From: Myxococcales bacterium
Lineage (GTDB): Bacteria; Myxococcota_A; Polyangia; Nannocystales; Nannocystaceae
Assembly: GCA_020633335.1 (NCBI GenBank)
Contig: JACKDU010000002.1
Span: 186,001-250,000, forward strand
DNA length: 64,000 nt
Direction of reading: 5' to 3'
Part shown: positions 53,822 to 64,000 of the stretch, one piece after another
How the letters are laid out: each line of letters opens with the position of its first letter
Numbering within the stretch: the stretch's first letter is position 1
Translations under genes and position numbers: made by a program
Notes under the pieces: generated by a model
What the model was told of the DNA's origin: nothing
The model's database searches: none
What the model saw: the letters and a program-made list of their open reading frames with translations, nothing else

Positions 53822-54511
53822 ATGAGCACCGCGATCGCCGACAACCTCGCCCGGATCCGCGATCGGATCGCCGCCGCCGTCGCCCGCCGCGGCCCCGGCC
53901 CCCTCCCCACCCTGATCGGCGTGAGCAAGCGCCAGCCGATCGCCGCCCTCGAGGCGGCCCTCGCCGCCGGCCTCGCGGACTTCGGCGAGAACTACGCCCA
54001 GGAGCTCCGCGACAAGGTCGCCGCCCTCGGCCACGATCCGCCGCGCTGGCACTTCATCGGCGCCCTCCAGACCAACAAGATCAAGTACGTCGTCGGCAAG
54101 GCGCTGATCCACACCGTCGATCGACCGGCGCTGATCGACGCCCTCCAGGCCCGGGCCGCCCGCGACGGCGTCACCCAGGAGGTCCTGGTCGAGGTCAACC
54201 TCGGCGACGAGGCCCAGAAGGCCGGCGTCCGCGAGGCCGAGCTCCCGGCCCTCCTCGACCGCTTCGCCGACGCCCCCGCGCTCCGCTGCCGCGGGCTCAT
54301 GGTGATCCCGCCGGTCGACGAGCCGAGCGAGACCCGGGCCTACTTCGCGCGCCTCCGCGAGCTCCGCGATCGCCTGGCCGCGGGCGGCCGCCCCGGCGTC
54401 GCCCTCGACCACCTCTCGATGGGCATGAGCGCCGACTTCGAGGAGGCGATCGAGGAGGGCGCGACCCTGGTGAGGGTCGGCACGGCGATCTTCGGCCCCC
54501 GCCCCGCCTGA
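53822..54511 (+). CDS. YggS/PLPBP-family pyridoxal-phosphate homeostasis protein
   Basis: A 229-residue alanine-racemase-N-fold protein. Lys36 in LIGVSKRQP is the PLP-binding lysine. FGENYAQEL, WHFIGALQTNKIKYV, HTVDRPALIDAL, LVEVNLGDEAQKAGV, GLMVIPP, LSMGMSADFEEAIEEGATLVRVGTAIFG are the family blocks. The protein buffers PLP and affects amino-acid metabolism. ATG 53822 begins the conserved region. A PLP-homeostasis gene just before an amino-acid-dehydrogenase-like operon may be functionally related. Confidence 0.9.
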   Translation: MSTAIADNLARIRDRIAAAVARRGPGPLPTLIGVSKRQPIAALEAALAAGLADFGENYAQELRDKVAALGHDPPRWHFIGALQTNKIKYVVGKALIHTVDRPALIDALQARAARDGVTQEVLVEVNLGDEAQKAGVREAELPALLDRFADAPALRCRGLMVIPPVDEPSETRAYFARLRELRDRLAAGGRPGVALDHLSMGMSADFEEAIEEGATLVRVGTAIFGPRPA

Positions 54512-54551
54512 CGCGTTGTCGGCGCGTGGCCGCGGTGATAAGAGCGAGGGG

Positions 54552-55835
54552 GTGAGCAAGCCCCGGCCGCTCCTCGAGCTCGCCTCGCCGCTCCCCGCCG
54601 ACGAGGCGGTCACCCTCGAATTTGACGGCGCGCCGATCCCCGCCCGCGCGGGCGAGCCGGTGAGCGCCGCCCTCCTCCGGGCCGGCGTCCTCGCCACCAC
54701 CCGCTCGCCGAAGTACCGGCGCCCGCGCGGGCCCTACTGCCTCCGCGGCGAGTGCGGCTCCTGCCAGGTGCGGATCGCCGGCCAGCCCAACCTCCGGGCG
54801 TGCACCGCGCTCGCCCGCGATCGCCTGGCGATCACCCCGCAGAACCGCTGGGGACCGCGCGGCCTCGATCCCACCGGGCTCATCGACCAGGTCTTCCGCG
54901 GCGGCATCGATCACCACCACCTGGTGGTCCGCCCGCGGATCGCCAACGCGGTGATGCAGAAGGTCGCGCGGACCATGACCGGCTTCGGCACATTGCCGGA
55001 TCCGGCAACCAGCGCGGCGGCCGAGGCCCGGCAAGTCGTCCACACGCCGACCGTCCTGGTGGTCGGCGCCGGCGCGGCCGGCCGACGCGCAGCCCGGCAC
55101 CTCGAGGCGGCCGGCGTCGACGTCCTCTGCGTCGATCGCCGCGACCGCGCGACCCTCGAGGTCGCCGCCCCCGGCCCCCTGCCGGCCGAGCTCCTGCGGG
55201 CCGGCGTCTTCGCGGCCTACCCCCACGAGGGCCTCTGGACGGCCGCCTCGGATCCCCTGGAGGCGCCGCTGGAGCTCCACACGATCCACCCACGGGCGGT
55301 CCTCCTGGCGACCGGCGCCCGCGATCCCCTCCTCCCCCTCGCCAACAACGACCTCCCCGGGGTCGTCTCGGCCCGCGGCCTCCACCTCCTCCTCACCCGC
55401 AGCGGCTCGCGGCCGGCGGTGCCGGTGGTCGTGATCGGCGAGGGCGATGAGGCGGCGATCCTCGGCGAGGCCCTCGGCGCGGCCGCGGTCGTCGGCCCCG
55501 AGGAGGTCGTCGAGATCCACGGCGGCGACGCGGTCGACGGCGTCACCCTCAAGGGCGGCCGCCGGATCGCCTGCGGCCTCGTCGCCCTCGCGCCGATCCC
55601 CGCGCCGACCCACGAGCTCGCCGCCCAGGCCGGGATCACCCTCCGCTTCGACGGCCACGGCTTCGCGGCGACCTCGGACGAGCGCGGCCGCGCGATCGTC
55701 GATCCGGCGATGCCGCAGCCCTGGACCCTCTGGGTGGCCGGCGATCTCCGCGGCTACATGGGCCCGACCGCCGCCGCCGCCGACGGCGAGGCCGTCGCCG
55801 CCGCCCTCCTCGAGTCTCTGGAGGGCGCCCGATGA
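54552..55835 (+). CDS. HcnA/HcnB-like fused subunit: 2Fe-2S ferredoxin domain plus FAD/NAD-binding domain
   Basis: A 427-residue protein. Residues 15-95 are a plant-type 2Fe-2S domain with Cys63, Cys68, Cys71 and Cys84 (YCLRGECGSCQVRI, LRACTAL). Residues 165-420 are a pyridine-nucleotide-disulphide oxidoreductase-like FAD domain: VLVVGAGAAGRRAARHLEAAG, AVLLATGARDPLLPLANNDL, VVIGEGDEAAILGEALG, LWVAGDLRGYMGPTAAAADG. The plan resembles HcnA+HcnB, the alpha subunit of sarcosine oxidase, and opine/proline dehydrogenases. Start GTG 54552 lies 9 nt after GATAAG. It overlaps the next gene by 4 bases (ATGA). Confidence 0.8.
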   Translation: MSKPRPLLELASPLPADEAVTLEFDGAPIPARAGEPVSAALLRAGVLATTRSPKYRRPRGPYCLRGECGSCQVRIAGQPNLRACTALARDRLAITPQNRWGPRGLDPTGLIDQVFRGGIDHHHLVVRPRIANAVMQKVARTMTGFGTLPDPATSAAAEARQVVHTPTVLVVGAGAAGRRAARHLEAAGVDVLCVDRRDRATLEVAAPGPLPAELLRAGVFAAYPHEGLWTAASDPLEAPLELHTIHPRAVLLATGARDPLLPLANNDLPGVVSARGLHLLLTRSGSRPAVPVVVIGEGDEAAILGEALGAAAVVGPEEVVEIHGGDAVDGVTLKGGRRIACGLVALAPIPAPTHELAAQAGITLRFDGHGFAATSDERGRAIVDPAMPQPWTLWVAGDLRGYMGPTAAAADGEAVAAALLESLEGAR

Positions 55836-56149
55836 CCCGCCGCGTCTTCGTCTGCCGCTGCGAGGACGTGACCCTCGATGAGATCGACCACGCGATCGCC
55901 CGCGAGCTGACGACCATCGAGGAGATCAAGCGCTACACCGGCCTCGGCACCGGCCCCTGCCAGGGCCGCGAGTGCATGGTCCCGCTCGCCCGCCTCCTCT
56001 GTGAGCGCGGCCTCGCCGAGCCGGCGACCGTCCAGCCCTTCACCGCGAGGCCGCCGACCGAGCCAGTCACCTTCGCCGCCCTCGCCAGCGCCCAGCCGCC
56101 CTACACGGGCGCCGCCGACGACGACAAGGACCCGGAGGCGGCGCGATGA
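55832..56149 (+). CDS. BFD-like [2Fe-2S]-binding protein
   Basis: A 105-residue protein. Residues 5-50 carry the four ligands of a BFD-type cluster: VFVCRCEDVTLDEID (Cys8, Cys10) and GLGTGPCQGRECMVPLARLL (Cys43, Cys48). The tail is Pro/Ala-rich. In HcnB and sarcosine oxidase alpha subunits this domain forms the C-terminus of the FAD protein; here it is a separate polypeptide coupled by 4-base overlaps to both neighbours. It probably transfers electrons between the two FAD subunits. Confidence 0.8.
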   Translation: MTRRVFVCRCEDVTLDEIDHAIARELTTIEEIKRYTGLGTGPCQGRECMVPLARLLCERGLAEPATVQPFTARPPTEPVTFAALASAQPPYTGAADDDKDPEAAR

Positions 56150-57339
56150 GCACGAGCATGGGCTCGCCCCGCGCCCCGCTCCCCGAGCGCGTCGACATCG
56201 CGATCATCGGCGGCGGGATCATGGGCCTCGGCCTCGCCCACAACCTCGCCGCCCTCGGCCAACGATCGGTCGCGGTGATCGAGCGCTCCTACCTCGTCAG
56301 CGGCGCCTCCGGCCGCAACGGCGGCGGCCTCCGCATGCAGTGGGGCGACGCCGGCAACGTCGCCCTGATGATGGAGAGCATCGAGATCTGCCGCGGCCTC
56401 GCCCAGGAGCTCGGCATCAACCTCTGGTTCCGCCAGGGCGGCTACCTCTTCGTCGCCCGCTCGGAGGCCTCCGAGGCGCGCCTCCACCGCAACGCCGAGC
56501 TCCACCGCGAGGTCGGCGCGCCGACCCGCCTCCTCTCGCCGACCGAGGCCCAGGCGATCGTCCCCCACCTCGATCCCGGGCCGATCCGGGCGGCGACCTA
56601 CAACCCCGAGGACGGGGTCGTCTTCCCCTGGCCCTTTGTCTGGGGCTACGCGGCCCGGGCGATCGACCGCGGTGTGGTCGTCCGCACCCACACCGAGATC
56701 GTCGACCTCCTCCCCGAGGCGCGCGGCTTCACGCTGGTCTGCGCGAGCGGCGAGCGGGTCAGCGCCGAGCGGGTGGTCAACGCGACCGGCGCGTGGAGCA
56801 ACCAGATCAACCGACGCCTCGGGATCGACTTCCCGAACCGCCCCCACCGCCACGAGATCCTCTCCTCGGAGCCCCTCCGGCCCTTCCTGGATCCGCTGGT
56901 GGTCGATCTCGACAGCGGCCTCTACTTCTCCCAGAGCACCCGCGGCGAGCTGGTCACCGGGATCTCGCTCCCCGACGTCGACGGCTACGACGACGACTCC
57001 CTCGCCCTCCACTCCTCGCTCCGCTTCCTCGCGGTCCTGGCCGCGCGGCTGACCGCGCTGATGCCGATCACGCGGTCGCTCAAGGTGCTCCGACAGTGGA
57101 CCGGCCCCTACGACGTCTCACCGGACGGCGACGCGATCGTCGGGCCGACGCCGGGCCACCCAGATCTCATCCAGCTCTGTGGTTTCACCGGCCACGGCTT
57201 CATGATGGCGCCGGCCGCCACCCGCCTGGTCGCCCGCTGGCTGGTCCGCGGCGAGGCCCACCCGATGCTCCAGCGCTGGGATCCGGCGCGCTTCAAGGGC
57301 GCGCCGACCTCGCGTCGGGAGGACATGATCATCGGCTAG
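56146..57339 (+). CDS. FAD-dependent amino-acid oxidoreductase (HcnC / sarcosine oxidase beta / DAAO fold)
   Basis: A 397-residue protein. The dinucleotide-binding motif is VDIAIIGGGIMGLGLAHNLA (GGGIMG at 22-27). SGASGRNGGGLRMQWGD follows, typical of sarcosine-oxidase-beta-like proteins, then VNATGAWSNQINRRLGIDFP and the C-terminal GFTGHGFMMAPAATRLVARWL. It would oxidise an amine or amino acid (glycine, proline, sarcosine or an opine) and pass electrons to the 2Fe-2S partners upstream. The three genes are tightly coupled, indicating a heterotrimer or higher complex at the membrane. The exact substrate cannot be inferred. Confidence 0.85.
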   Translation: MSTSMGSPRAPLPERVDIAIIGGGIMGLGLAHNLAALGQRSVAVIERSYLVSGASGRNGGGLRMQWGDAGNVALMMESIEICRGLAQELGINLWFRQGGYLFVARSEASEARLHRNAELHREVGAPTRLLSPTEAQAIVPHLDPGPIRAATYNPEDGVVFPWPFVWGYAARAIDRGVVVRTHTEIVDLLPEARGFTLVCASGERVSAERVVNATGAWSNQINRRLGIDFPNRPHRHEILSSEPLRPFLDPLVVDLDSGLYFSQSTRGELVTGISLPDVDGYDDDSLALHSSLRFLAVLAARLTALMPITRSLKVLRQWTGPYDVSPDGDAIVGPTPGHPDLIQLCGFTGHGFMMAPAATRLVARWLVRGEAHPMLQRWDPARFKGAPTSRREDMIIG

Positions 57340-57446
57340 CGGGCTCCATCTCGCGCATCGGCCCGCGCCCGATCGCTCGCCGCGATCTTCCCCGAATGCA
57401 GGCCGACCCCCAGCACCGACGCTTGCGCCTCGATTTCCTGAGGGGC

Positions 57447-57452
57447 TATCAT
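57447..57452 (+). promoter_or_regulatory. Candidate -10 box TATCAT for the micro-ORF/MBL transcript
   Basis: GGCTATCAT ends 8 nt before ATG 57461, which opens an 11-codon frame overlapping the start of the MBL gene. The transcript would begin at or next to that ATG. Confidence 0.4.
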
Positions 57453-57460
57453 CGGCGAGC

Positions 57461-57496
57461 ATGCAGCCCACCAAGGACAGTGCCCCGTGCAAGTAG
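57461..57496 (+). CDS. Eleven-codon upstream micro-ORF overlapping the MBL start
   Basis: ATG 57461 to TAG 57494-57496 encodes MQPTKDSAPCK. It starts 8 nt after a TATCAT box, so it could be translated as a leaderless ORF. Its end overlaps the GTG 57487 start of the MBL gene by 10 bases in another frame, and AAGGA (57473-57477) inside it is the likely Shine-Dalgarno of the MBL gene. It may couple or restrict MBL translation. Small size means it could be chance. Confidence 0.35.
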   Translation: MQPTKDSAPCK

Positions 57497-58302
57497 TCTT
57501 TTGGGGCACGCGCGGCAGCATTCCGGTCTCCGGGCCGAAGTACGTCGAGTTCGGCGGCAACACGCCTTGCCTCCAGATCAAGCTGGCGAGCACGACCGAC
57601 ACGATGATCATCGACTCCGGGTCGGGGATCCGTGAGCTCGGCCTCCAGCTGGTGCGGACCGCCGATCTCCACTCGCGCTCGATCCACCTCTTCCTGACCC
57701 ACGCCCACTGGGATCACATCCAGGGCTTCCCCTTCTTCGTCCCCGCGTACGTGCCGACCTTCAAGCTCGACATCTACTGCACGAAGGACGCGAAGGCGAT
57801 CCTCGAGAACCAGATGCGGACGCCCTTCTTCCCGGTCGGGCTCGACGCGATGTTCGCCAAGCGGGGCTTCCATCAGCTCACCTCCGACGCGCCGGTGACG
57901 ATCGGCGAGGCCCAGGTCCGCAACATCCCGCTGCCGCACCCGCAGGAGTCGACCGCCTTCCGGATCGACGAGGGCGGCCGCTCGGTGGTCTTCGCCACCG
58001 ACACCGAGCACGCGCCGGACCACCTCAACGAGAGCCTGGCGAAGCTGGCCGAAGGGGCAGACATCCTGATCTACGACGCGCAGTACACCAGCGAGGAGTA
58101 CCGCGCGGGCAAGCAGGGCTGGGGCCACTCGACGTACATGGAGGCGATCAAGCTCGCCCGCGCCGCCGGCGTCGGCCGCCTGGTCCTCTACAGCCACGAC
58201 CCCGGCCACGACGACGAGATGCTCAAGGCGATCGAGTCGGCGGCCCAGCGCGAGCTGCCGGCGACGATCGCCGCGCGCGACGGCATGGTCCTCGACGTCT
58301 AG
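57487..58302 (+). CDS. Metallo-beta-lactamase-fold hydrolase
   Basis: A 271-residue protein. The opening VVFWGTRGSIPVSGPKYVEFGGNTPCLQI is typical of the phosphodiesterase-like MBL group. The metal site is THAHWDH (His72, His74, Asp76, His77), with later ligands in PLPHPQES, VVFATDTEH and YSHDPGHDD. Length and motif order fit PhnP/cAMP-phosphodiesterase-like enzymes; substrate unknown. Start GTG 57487 has AAGGA nine bases upstream and begins the conserved strand. Its stop and the mtaB stop share the palindrome CTAG. Confidence 0.85.
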   Translation: MQVVFWGTRGSIPVSGPKYVEFGGNTPCLQIKLASTTDTMIIDSGSGIRELGLQLVRTADLHSRSIHLFLTHAHWDHIQGFPFFVPAYVPTFKLDIYCTKDAKAILENQMRTPFFPVGLDAMFAKRGFHQLTSDAPVTIGEAQVRNIPLPHPQESTAFRIDEGGRSVVFATDTEHAPDHLNESLAKLAEGADILIYDAQYTSEEYRAGKQGWGHSTYMEAIKLARAAGVGRLVLYSHDPGHDDEMLKAIESAAQRELPATIAARDGMVLDV

Positions 58303-59654
58303 AAGGTCGTCTGGCGCGTCGCGGCGCCCTCCTTGAGCGACCCTGCGGCCTGGGCGACGCGCCGCCCGCGGAGCCGCTCGCCGTCGATCGCCACGACCTC
58401 GACCTCGACGCGCCGACCGAGGAGCGCGTCGTCCCCCTCGAAGAGCACCTTGAGGTAGTTGTCCGAGAGGCCGACGAGCGCCCCGCTCCGGCGATCGCGG
58501 GCGCGGTGGACCACCGCCGACACCCGCGCGCCGACCTGCGACGCGCTGAAGGCGGCCCACTTCCGCCGCGAGAGCGCCCGCAGGTGGGCCGAGCGCGCCG
58601 ACCGGAGTGAGGCGGGCACCTGATCGGGCATCGTCGCCGCCTCGGTCCCGTCGCGCGGCGAGTAGGCGAAGACGTGGGCGTAGGCGATCGGCAGCGCCTC
58701 GAGGGTCGCCGCCGTCCGCTCGAAGGCCGCGTCGTCCTCACCCGGGAAGCCGACGATCAGATCGGTGCCGATCGCCACCCCGGGGATCCGCGCGTGGGCC
58801 TCCCGCACGCTCGCCTCGAGATCCTCCGCCCGATGGGCCCGCCGCATCCGCCGGAGCACCGACGGATCGCCGCTCTGCGCCGGCAGGTGGAGGTGCCGCG
58901 CGAGGCGGGGCGCGTGGGCCTCGAGGAGCCCGAGGAGCGCCGGCGTGAGCTCGTGGGGATCGAGGGAGCCGAGGCGGAGGCGGGTCCCCTCGGCCCGCTC
59001 GACGAGCGCCCCGGCGAGCTCGGCGAGGCTCGCCCGCGGCGCGAGGTCCCAGCCGTAGGTCCCGAGGTGGACCCCGGTGAGCACCACCTCCGGGATCCCG
59101 GCGGCCGCGAGCTCGTCGAAGCGCTCGACGAGCGCGGCGATCGGCAGGCTGGTGCTCCGCCCGCGCACGCTCGGGACCACACAGAAGGCGCAGCGGTAGT
59201 TGCAGCCGTCCTGGATCTTGAGGAGCGCCCGGGCCCGCCCCGGGGTGGTGTCCGGGCGCAGGCGCGTGACGCGGCGGCGGCGGGCGAGGTCGGCGACGAC
59301 GACGTCGACGCGCCCCTCACGGGCGGCCTCCAGGTGACCGAGCCAGCCCTCCTTCTCGCCGTTGCCGATCACCAGCGCGACCCCCGGGAGCTCGCCGAGG
59401 CGCTCGGGCGCCGCGTTCGCGTAGCAGCCGGTGGCGACGATCCGCGCCGCCGGCCAGCGGCGGGCGATCTGCCGGATCCGCTGGCGCGCGTCGGCGTCGG
59501 CCTCGTGGGTGATCGTGCAGGTGTTGACGACGACCACGTCGGCCCCGGCGTCGACGTCGACGATCGTATGACCTGTCTCTCGGGCCATACGGACCATCGC
59601 GTCGCTCTCGGCGCGATTGAGCCGGCAGCCCAGGGTTGTGAAGGCGACCCGCAC
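58299..59654 (-). CDS. mtaB: tRNA (N6-threonylcarbamoyladenosine) methylthiotransferase MtaB
   Basis: A 451-residue radical SAM methylthiotransferase. The N-terminal cluster domain has Cys10 (FTTLGCRLNRAES), Cys46 (VVNTCTITHEAD) and Cys77 (VATGCYAN); the radical SAM motif is CNYRCAFC (Cys150, Cys154, Cys157). The CRLNRAES start and VVPSVRGRSTS favour MtaB over MiaB. The C-terminal TRAM domain covers about 380-440. It adds a methylthio group to t6A37 in tRNA. Start is GTG 59654. It converges on the MBL gene with overlapping stops. Confidence 0.9.
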   Translation of the reverse strand: MRVAFTTLGCRLNRAESDAMVRMARETGHTIVDVDAGADVVVVNTCTITHEADADARQRIRQIARRWPAARIVATGCYANAAPERLGELPGVALVIGNGEKEGWLGHLEAAREGRVDVVVADLARRRRVTRLRPDTTPGRARALLKIQDGCNYRCAFCVVPSVRGRSTSLPIAALVERFDELAAAGIPEVVLTGVHLGTYGWDLAPRASLAELAGALVERAEGTRLRLGSLDPHELTPALLGLLEAHAPRLARHLHLPAQSGDPSVLRRMRRAHRAEDLEASVREAHARIPGVAIGTDLIVGFPGEDDAAFERTAATLEALPIAYAHVFAYSPRDGTEAATMPDQVPASLRSARSAHLRALSRRKWAAFSASQVGARVSAVVHRARDRRSGALVGLSDNYLKVLFEGDDALLGRRVEVEVVAIDGERLRGRRVAQAAGSLKEGAATRQTTF

Positions 59655-59665
59655 GGCGGCGCTGG

Positions 59666-62329
<2,664 letters not shown>

Positions 62330-62406
62330 TGCGTCGCTGCCTCGGAACAACCCGTTCGCGTGACCCGGTGACGCTAGCACGGTCGAGAAAACCGGAAAAG
62401 CAAGTC

Positions 62407-63027
62407 TCAATCCCCCGAGCGCGCCCCTCGCCCTCGCCGCGGCCCCCTGCGGGCCGAACGCGCCCCGCGTTCGTGGAGCGTATGCAGGGTCGCGGGCGGA
62501 GCGACCCGCCACTCCCCTGGCGCGAGGCCGTCCAAGCTCCAGGGTCCGACGGCGCGGCGGATCAGCCGCAGGGTCGGGTGGCCGATCGCGGCCGTCATCC
62601 GGCGGACCTGGCGGTTGCGCCCCTCGACGAGCACGATCTCGATCCAGGCCGTCGGAATCGCCGCGCGGAAGCGGATGGGTGGGACCCGCGCCCACACATC
62701 GGGAGGCTCGATTCGGCGCGCCTGGGCGGGCGCCGTCGGGCCGTCGCGCAAGACCAGCCCGCCCCGCAGGCGATCGAGCGCGGCCTCGTCGGGCTCGCCC
62801 TCGACCTGCGCCCAGTAGGTCTTCGCCAGCTTGTGCCGCGGGTCGGCGATCCGGTGCTGGAGGGCGCCGTCATCGGTGAGCACGACCAGCCCCTCGCTGT
62901 CGAAGTCGAGGCGCCCGGCGGGGTAGACCCCGGGGCGATCGACGAAGTCCGCGAGGGTCGCCCGCCCCGCCGGATCGGTGAAGCGGGTGAGCACCTGAAA
63001 GGGCTTGTTGAGCAGGAGGACGATCAT
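62407..63027 (-). CDS. RsuA/RluE-type pseudouridine synthase
   Basis: A 206-residue protein. MIVLLLNKPFQVLTRFTDP and YPAGRLDFDSEGLVVLTDDG contain the catalytic Asp within GRLD, the hallmark of the RsuA/RluB/E/F family. KTYWAQVEGEPDEAALDRLRGGLVLRDG and the C-terminal VEGRNRQVRRMTAAIGHPTLRLIRR complete it. There is no S4 domain, and the short length fits RluE (E. coli U2457 of 23S rRNA). The target here is inferred. ATG 63027 begins at the conserved strand. The C-terminus ends in a basic Arg/Gly tail. Confidence 0.85.
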   Translation of the reverse strand: MIVLLLNKPFQVLTRFTDPAGRATLADFVDRPGVYPAGRLDFDSEGLVVLTDDGALQHRIADPRHKLAKTYWAQVEGEPDEAALDRLRGGLVLRDGPTAPAQARRIEPPDVWARVPPIRFRAAIPTAWIEIVLVEGRNRQVRRMTAAIGHPTLRLIRRAVGPWSLDGLAPGEWRVAPPATLHTLHERGARSARRGPRRGRGARSGD

Positions 63028-63175
63028 CGCCGGGCGTTTGCGCCCGGGGCCATCATGACCGAGGGAGAGGCCAGCAAAAAGCCGCTTCGGTGGTCTGCGC
63101 CACCTTGTCGCCTGGACGCTCGGCCGACATGGCAGTATGGACAGCGACGAGCCCGCCCGACGGGCAGGAGGCCGA

Positions 63176-64000
63176 GTGAGCAGCACCACCTATTCCGCCG
63201 ATCTGAACGACATCCGCTTCGCGCTCTTCGACCAGCACCGGGTCCACGAGAAGATGGGGGCACTCGCCCCCTACGCTGAGCTCGATCGGGAGATCTACGA
63301 GGCGACCCTCGAGGAGGCCCGTCGGATCGCCGAGGAGGTGCTGGCGCCGATCAACCGGGTCGGCGATCGCCAGGGCTGCAAGCTCGACAGCGAGGGCAAC
63401 GTCACCACGCCGACCGGCTACCCCGAGGCCTGGAAGGTGATGGCGGAGGGCGGCTGGATCGGCACCACCGCCCCGGTCGAGCACGGCGGCGGCGGCCTCC
63501 CCTTCGCGATCGCCACGTCGATCAGCGAGATGTTCTGCGGCTCGAGCACCGCCTTCACGATGTACCCCGGCCTCACCGCCGGCGCCGCCCGGGTCATCCT
63601 GCGCTACGGCGACCCCGCCTACAACGAGCTCGTCGCCGGCAAGATGTTCCGCGGCGAGTGGGGCGGGACGATGTGCCTGACCGAGTCCGGCGCCGGCTCG
63701 TCGGTCGGCGACAACCGCTCGCGCGCGACGCCCTCCGACGAGCCCGGGGTCTACCTCCTCGAGGGCGAGAAGATCTTCATCAGCGGCGGCGATCAGGATC
63801 TCACCGAGAACATCATCCACCTGGTCCTCGCGCGGACGCCGGACGCCGGCCCCGGGACCAAGGGCCTCAGCCTCTTCCTGGTCCCGAAGTTCGAGTTCGA
63901 CGCCGAGGGCAAGCTCGGCGACCGCAACGGCGCCCACGTCCTCGGCATCGAGCACAAGATGGGGATCAACGGCTCGGCGACCTGCACCCTCGGCCTCGGC
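63176..64000 (+). CDS. Acyl-CoA dehydrogenase, N-terminal part (cut by the window edge)
   Basis: The visible 275 residues include YSADLNDIRFALFDQH at the start, a helical N-terminal domain (AELDREIYEATLEEARRIAE), GWIGTTAPVEHGGGGLPFAI, and the middle-domain FAD contacts GTMCLTESGAGSSVGDNRSRA and KIFISGGDQDLTENIIHLVLAR. This matches the long DmdC/AcdA-like subgroup with a DIRF N-terminal extension. It oxidises acyl-CoA thioesters at the alpha-beta position. GTG 63176 has AGGAGG only 4 bases upstream; in-frame ATG 63137 is an alternative. The gene continues beyond base 64000. Confidence 0.85.
   Translation, partial: MSSTTYSADLNDIRFALFDQHRVHEKMGALAPYAELDREIYEATLEEARRIAEEVLAPINRVGDRQGCKLDSEGNVTTPTGYPEAWKVMAEGGWIGTTAPVEHGGGGLPFAIATSISEMFCGSSTAFTMYPGLTAGAARVILRYGDPAYNELVAGKMFRGEWGGTMCLTESGAGSSVGDNRSRATPSDEPGVYLLEGEKIFISGGDQDLTENIIHLVLARTPDAGPGTKGLSLFLVPKFEFDAEGKLGDRNGAHVLGIEHKMGINGSATCTLGLG

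Noticed and set aside
58299..58302. Shared CTAG at the convergent ends of the MBL and mtaB genes as a regulatory site
   Set aside because: It is explained simply by two overlapping TAG stop codons on opposite strands.

Overview
The window is about 64 kb of very GC-rich bacterial DNA (roughly 72% by eye), almost fully coding on both strands. It most resembles a myxobacterium (Myxococcota), and I would guess the Nannocystis/Plesiocystis side of the group. The evidence is three eukaryote-like Ser/Thr kinases with large disordered, TPR or PEGA regions; proteins ending in MYXO-CTERM-like sorting tails (Gly-Cys, hydrophobic stretch, Arg cluster); a protein with four cysteine-rich DUF4215 (myxococcus-type) repeats; two proteins with an AgmX/PglI-type C-terminal domain; and many lipoproteins. 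No rRNA, tRNA, CRISPR array, insertion sequence, prophage or integrase was recognised. The species assignment is inference.

Layout. 0-2.7 kb: the end of an unknown gene, small secreted proteins including two MYXO-CTERM-like miniproteins, then an overlapping EVE/CYTH pair. 2.7-5.3 kb: an HD phosphohydrolase, a nucleotidyltransferase and a HAD hydrolase in one run. 5.3-9.9 kb (minus): a PEGA-containing kinase, a membrane glycosyltransferase-like protein and a PspA homologue. 10-18 kb (plus): housekeeping genes holB, a DUF962 protein, a HEAT-repeat protein, tatD, an isolated rplC, rlmE and typA, closed by a strong bidirectional terminator. 18-24.7 kb: a lipoprotein, ygiQ, a lone ABC ATPase, a Cys-less glutaredoxin-like protein, a TPR protein, and then yebC-ruvC-ruvA on the minus strand (to 25.5 kb). 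25.6-32.3 kb: a cation-chloride cotransporter homologue, a lipoprotein, the DUF4215 surface protein and an amidase. 32.7-42.9 kb: an envelope block with an EAAAR-repeat TonB-like protein broken by two frame changes, two large homologous secreted proteins and a cytochrome P450. 42.9-47.3 kb (minus): a giant TPR kinase. 47.7-53.0 kb (minus): RecD2 helicase, a lamin-tail lipoprotein and a secreted protein. 53.1-57.3 kb: maf, a YggS protein and a three-gene HcnABC/sarcosine-oxidase-like dehydrogenase operon. 57.5-64 kb: an MBL hydrolase with an overlapping upstream micro-ORF, mtaB, a third kinase, an RsuA/RluE-type pseudouridine synthase and the start of an acyl-CoA dehydrogenase.

Two sequence-level themes cut across the genes. 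First, a TAnnnT box (often TACACT or TACCCT) lies 6-13 nt, usually 8-10, upstream of about a dozen start codons. If it is the -10 element, many of these messages would be leaderless. Second, a short palindrome with core TGTC-N6-GACA recurs, with six copies in the short intergenic gaps and others inside genes. The most unusual protein-level objects are the frame-broken EAAAR protein, the mosaic 1170-residue protein next to it, and the stand-alone rplC with a strong leader hairpin.
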